In this document: piece by piece, positions 63,650 through 64,000 of the stretch
Numbering within the stretch: the stretch's first letter is position 1
How the letters are laid out: every line of letters starts with the position of its first letter
DNA from: Coenobita brevimanus
Taxonomy: Eukaryota > Arthropoda > Malacostraca > Decapoda > Coenobitidae
Direction of reading: 5' to 3'
Assembly: GCA_032717465.1 (NCBI GenBank)
Contig: CM064697.1
Coordinates: 8,756,140-8,820,139 of the forward strand
Length of the DNA stretch: 64,000 bases
The notes under the pieces: model-generated
The model's input: the letters and a program-made list of their open reading frames with translations, nothing else
What the model was told of the DNA's origin: nothing
Databases searched by the model: none
Program-made: the position numbers and the translations under genes

Positions 63650-64000
63650 CCCAGGGGCCCGCTAACCCTGGGAGAGAAGAAGTGGTGACTGATGGTGCCA
63701 ATGATATGGAAGAGGCGGCAAGGGAGGGAGACAAGAGGGAGATAAGCAGGGAGGACTAAAGAGGAAGGGAGGGAGAAGAAGAAAAGATGGGCAGGGGAAC
63801 ACAATGAAGAAGACTGGAAAGGAGAAGAAAAGGAAGGAGGGAGAAACGGGGTGACTGATGGTGCCAAAGATATGGAGAAGGCGGCAGGGGAGGAAGACAA
63901 GAGGGAGACAGGCAGGGAGGGCGAAGGAGGAAGGGAGGCAGAAGATGAAAAAAGGAAGAGGGAGGGTGGGAGAGAGAAGAAAAAAAGGGAGGAGGGAGAA
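63650..64000. repeat. 166-bp tandem duplication in a purine-rich block, cut by the window end
   Basis: GTGACTGATGGTGCCAATGA..ATGG..AGGCGGCA(A/G)GGGAGG..GACAAGAGGGAGA begins at 63685 and recurs at 63851, exactly 166 bp later, with about 90% identity by eye. Purine-rich filler lies between and continues past the edge. Minus-strand frames repeat SISLAPSV accordingly. Confidence 0.85.

Noticed and set aside
62901..63734. 277-codon minus-strand frame, Val/Met/Gly-rich
   Set aside because: Triplet-like ACC/ATC array read on the other strand; it looks like membrane protein only because GTG/ATG/GGT codons are over-represented.

Overview
This window looks like non-coding nuclear DNA from an animal, most probably a decapod crustacean such as a brachyuran crab. 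The assignment is inference. It rests on extreme microsatellite density (long GT/CA, GA/TC and AT tracts every 1-2 kb), tRNA-derived SINEs, palindromic MITE-like elements, kilobase-long polypurine and polypyrimidine blocks, and the absence of any compact gene. I see no complete protein-coding gene, rRNA, true tRNA, CRISPR array or prokaryotic feature. Almost all long open frames are translated repeats (poly-CV, poly-HT, poly-SL, Ser/Pro/Leu-rich or Lys/Arg/Glu-rich).

Layout. 1-9,200: simple repeats, pyrimidine blocks, old minisatellites, a CRE plus tandem-CCAAT module near 7.6 kb and a SINE at 8.13 kb. 9,200-17,000: AT tracts, an approximately 170-bp direct repeat, foldback elements and several GT/GA compounds. 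17,140-17,840: a CpG-rich island ending in a perfect splice-donor sequence. 18,700-25,140: a run of at least six unrelated, decayed tandem arrays (periods about 31, 27, 35-45, 43, 12 and 25 bp), one of them carrying two oppositely oriented copies of a terminal-inverted-repeat element. 26,500-32,300 and 37,370-45,950: alternating polypurine and polypyrimidine blocks. 35,050-37,350: two SINEs and a textbook recursive splice-site sequence. 43,200-60,000: many copies of a TTAA-bounded inverted-dimer element, plus two short exon-like units on the minus strand (55.0 and 57.1 kb). 60,980-61,870: a strongly diverged array with a period near 155 bp. 62,560-64,000: ACC/ATC-type minisatellite and a 166-bp duplication running off the end.

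Reading as a whole: this is probably intronic or intergenic sequence. The plus-strand recursive-splice candidate at 37.3 kb and the minus-strand exon candidates near 55-57 kb are the best hints of host gene structure. The foldback family, with more than twenty recognisable pieces, is the most informative repeated structure. I read it as a non-autonomous TTAA-targeting transposon that moves as an inverted dimer around a conserved spacer and that sometimes seeds microsatellites. All calls are by eye, so boundaries of degenerate repeats may be off by several to tens of bases.
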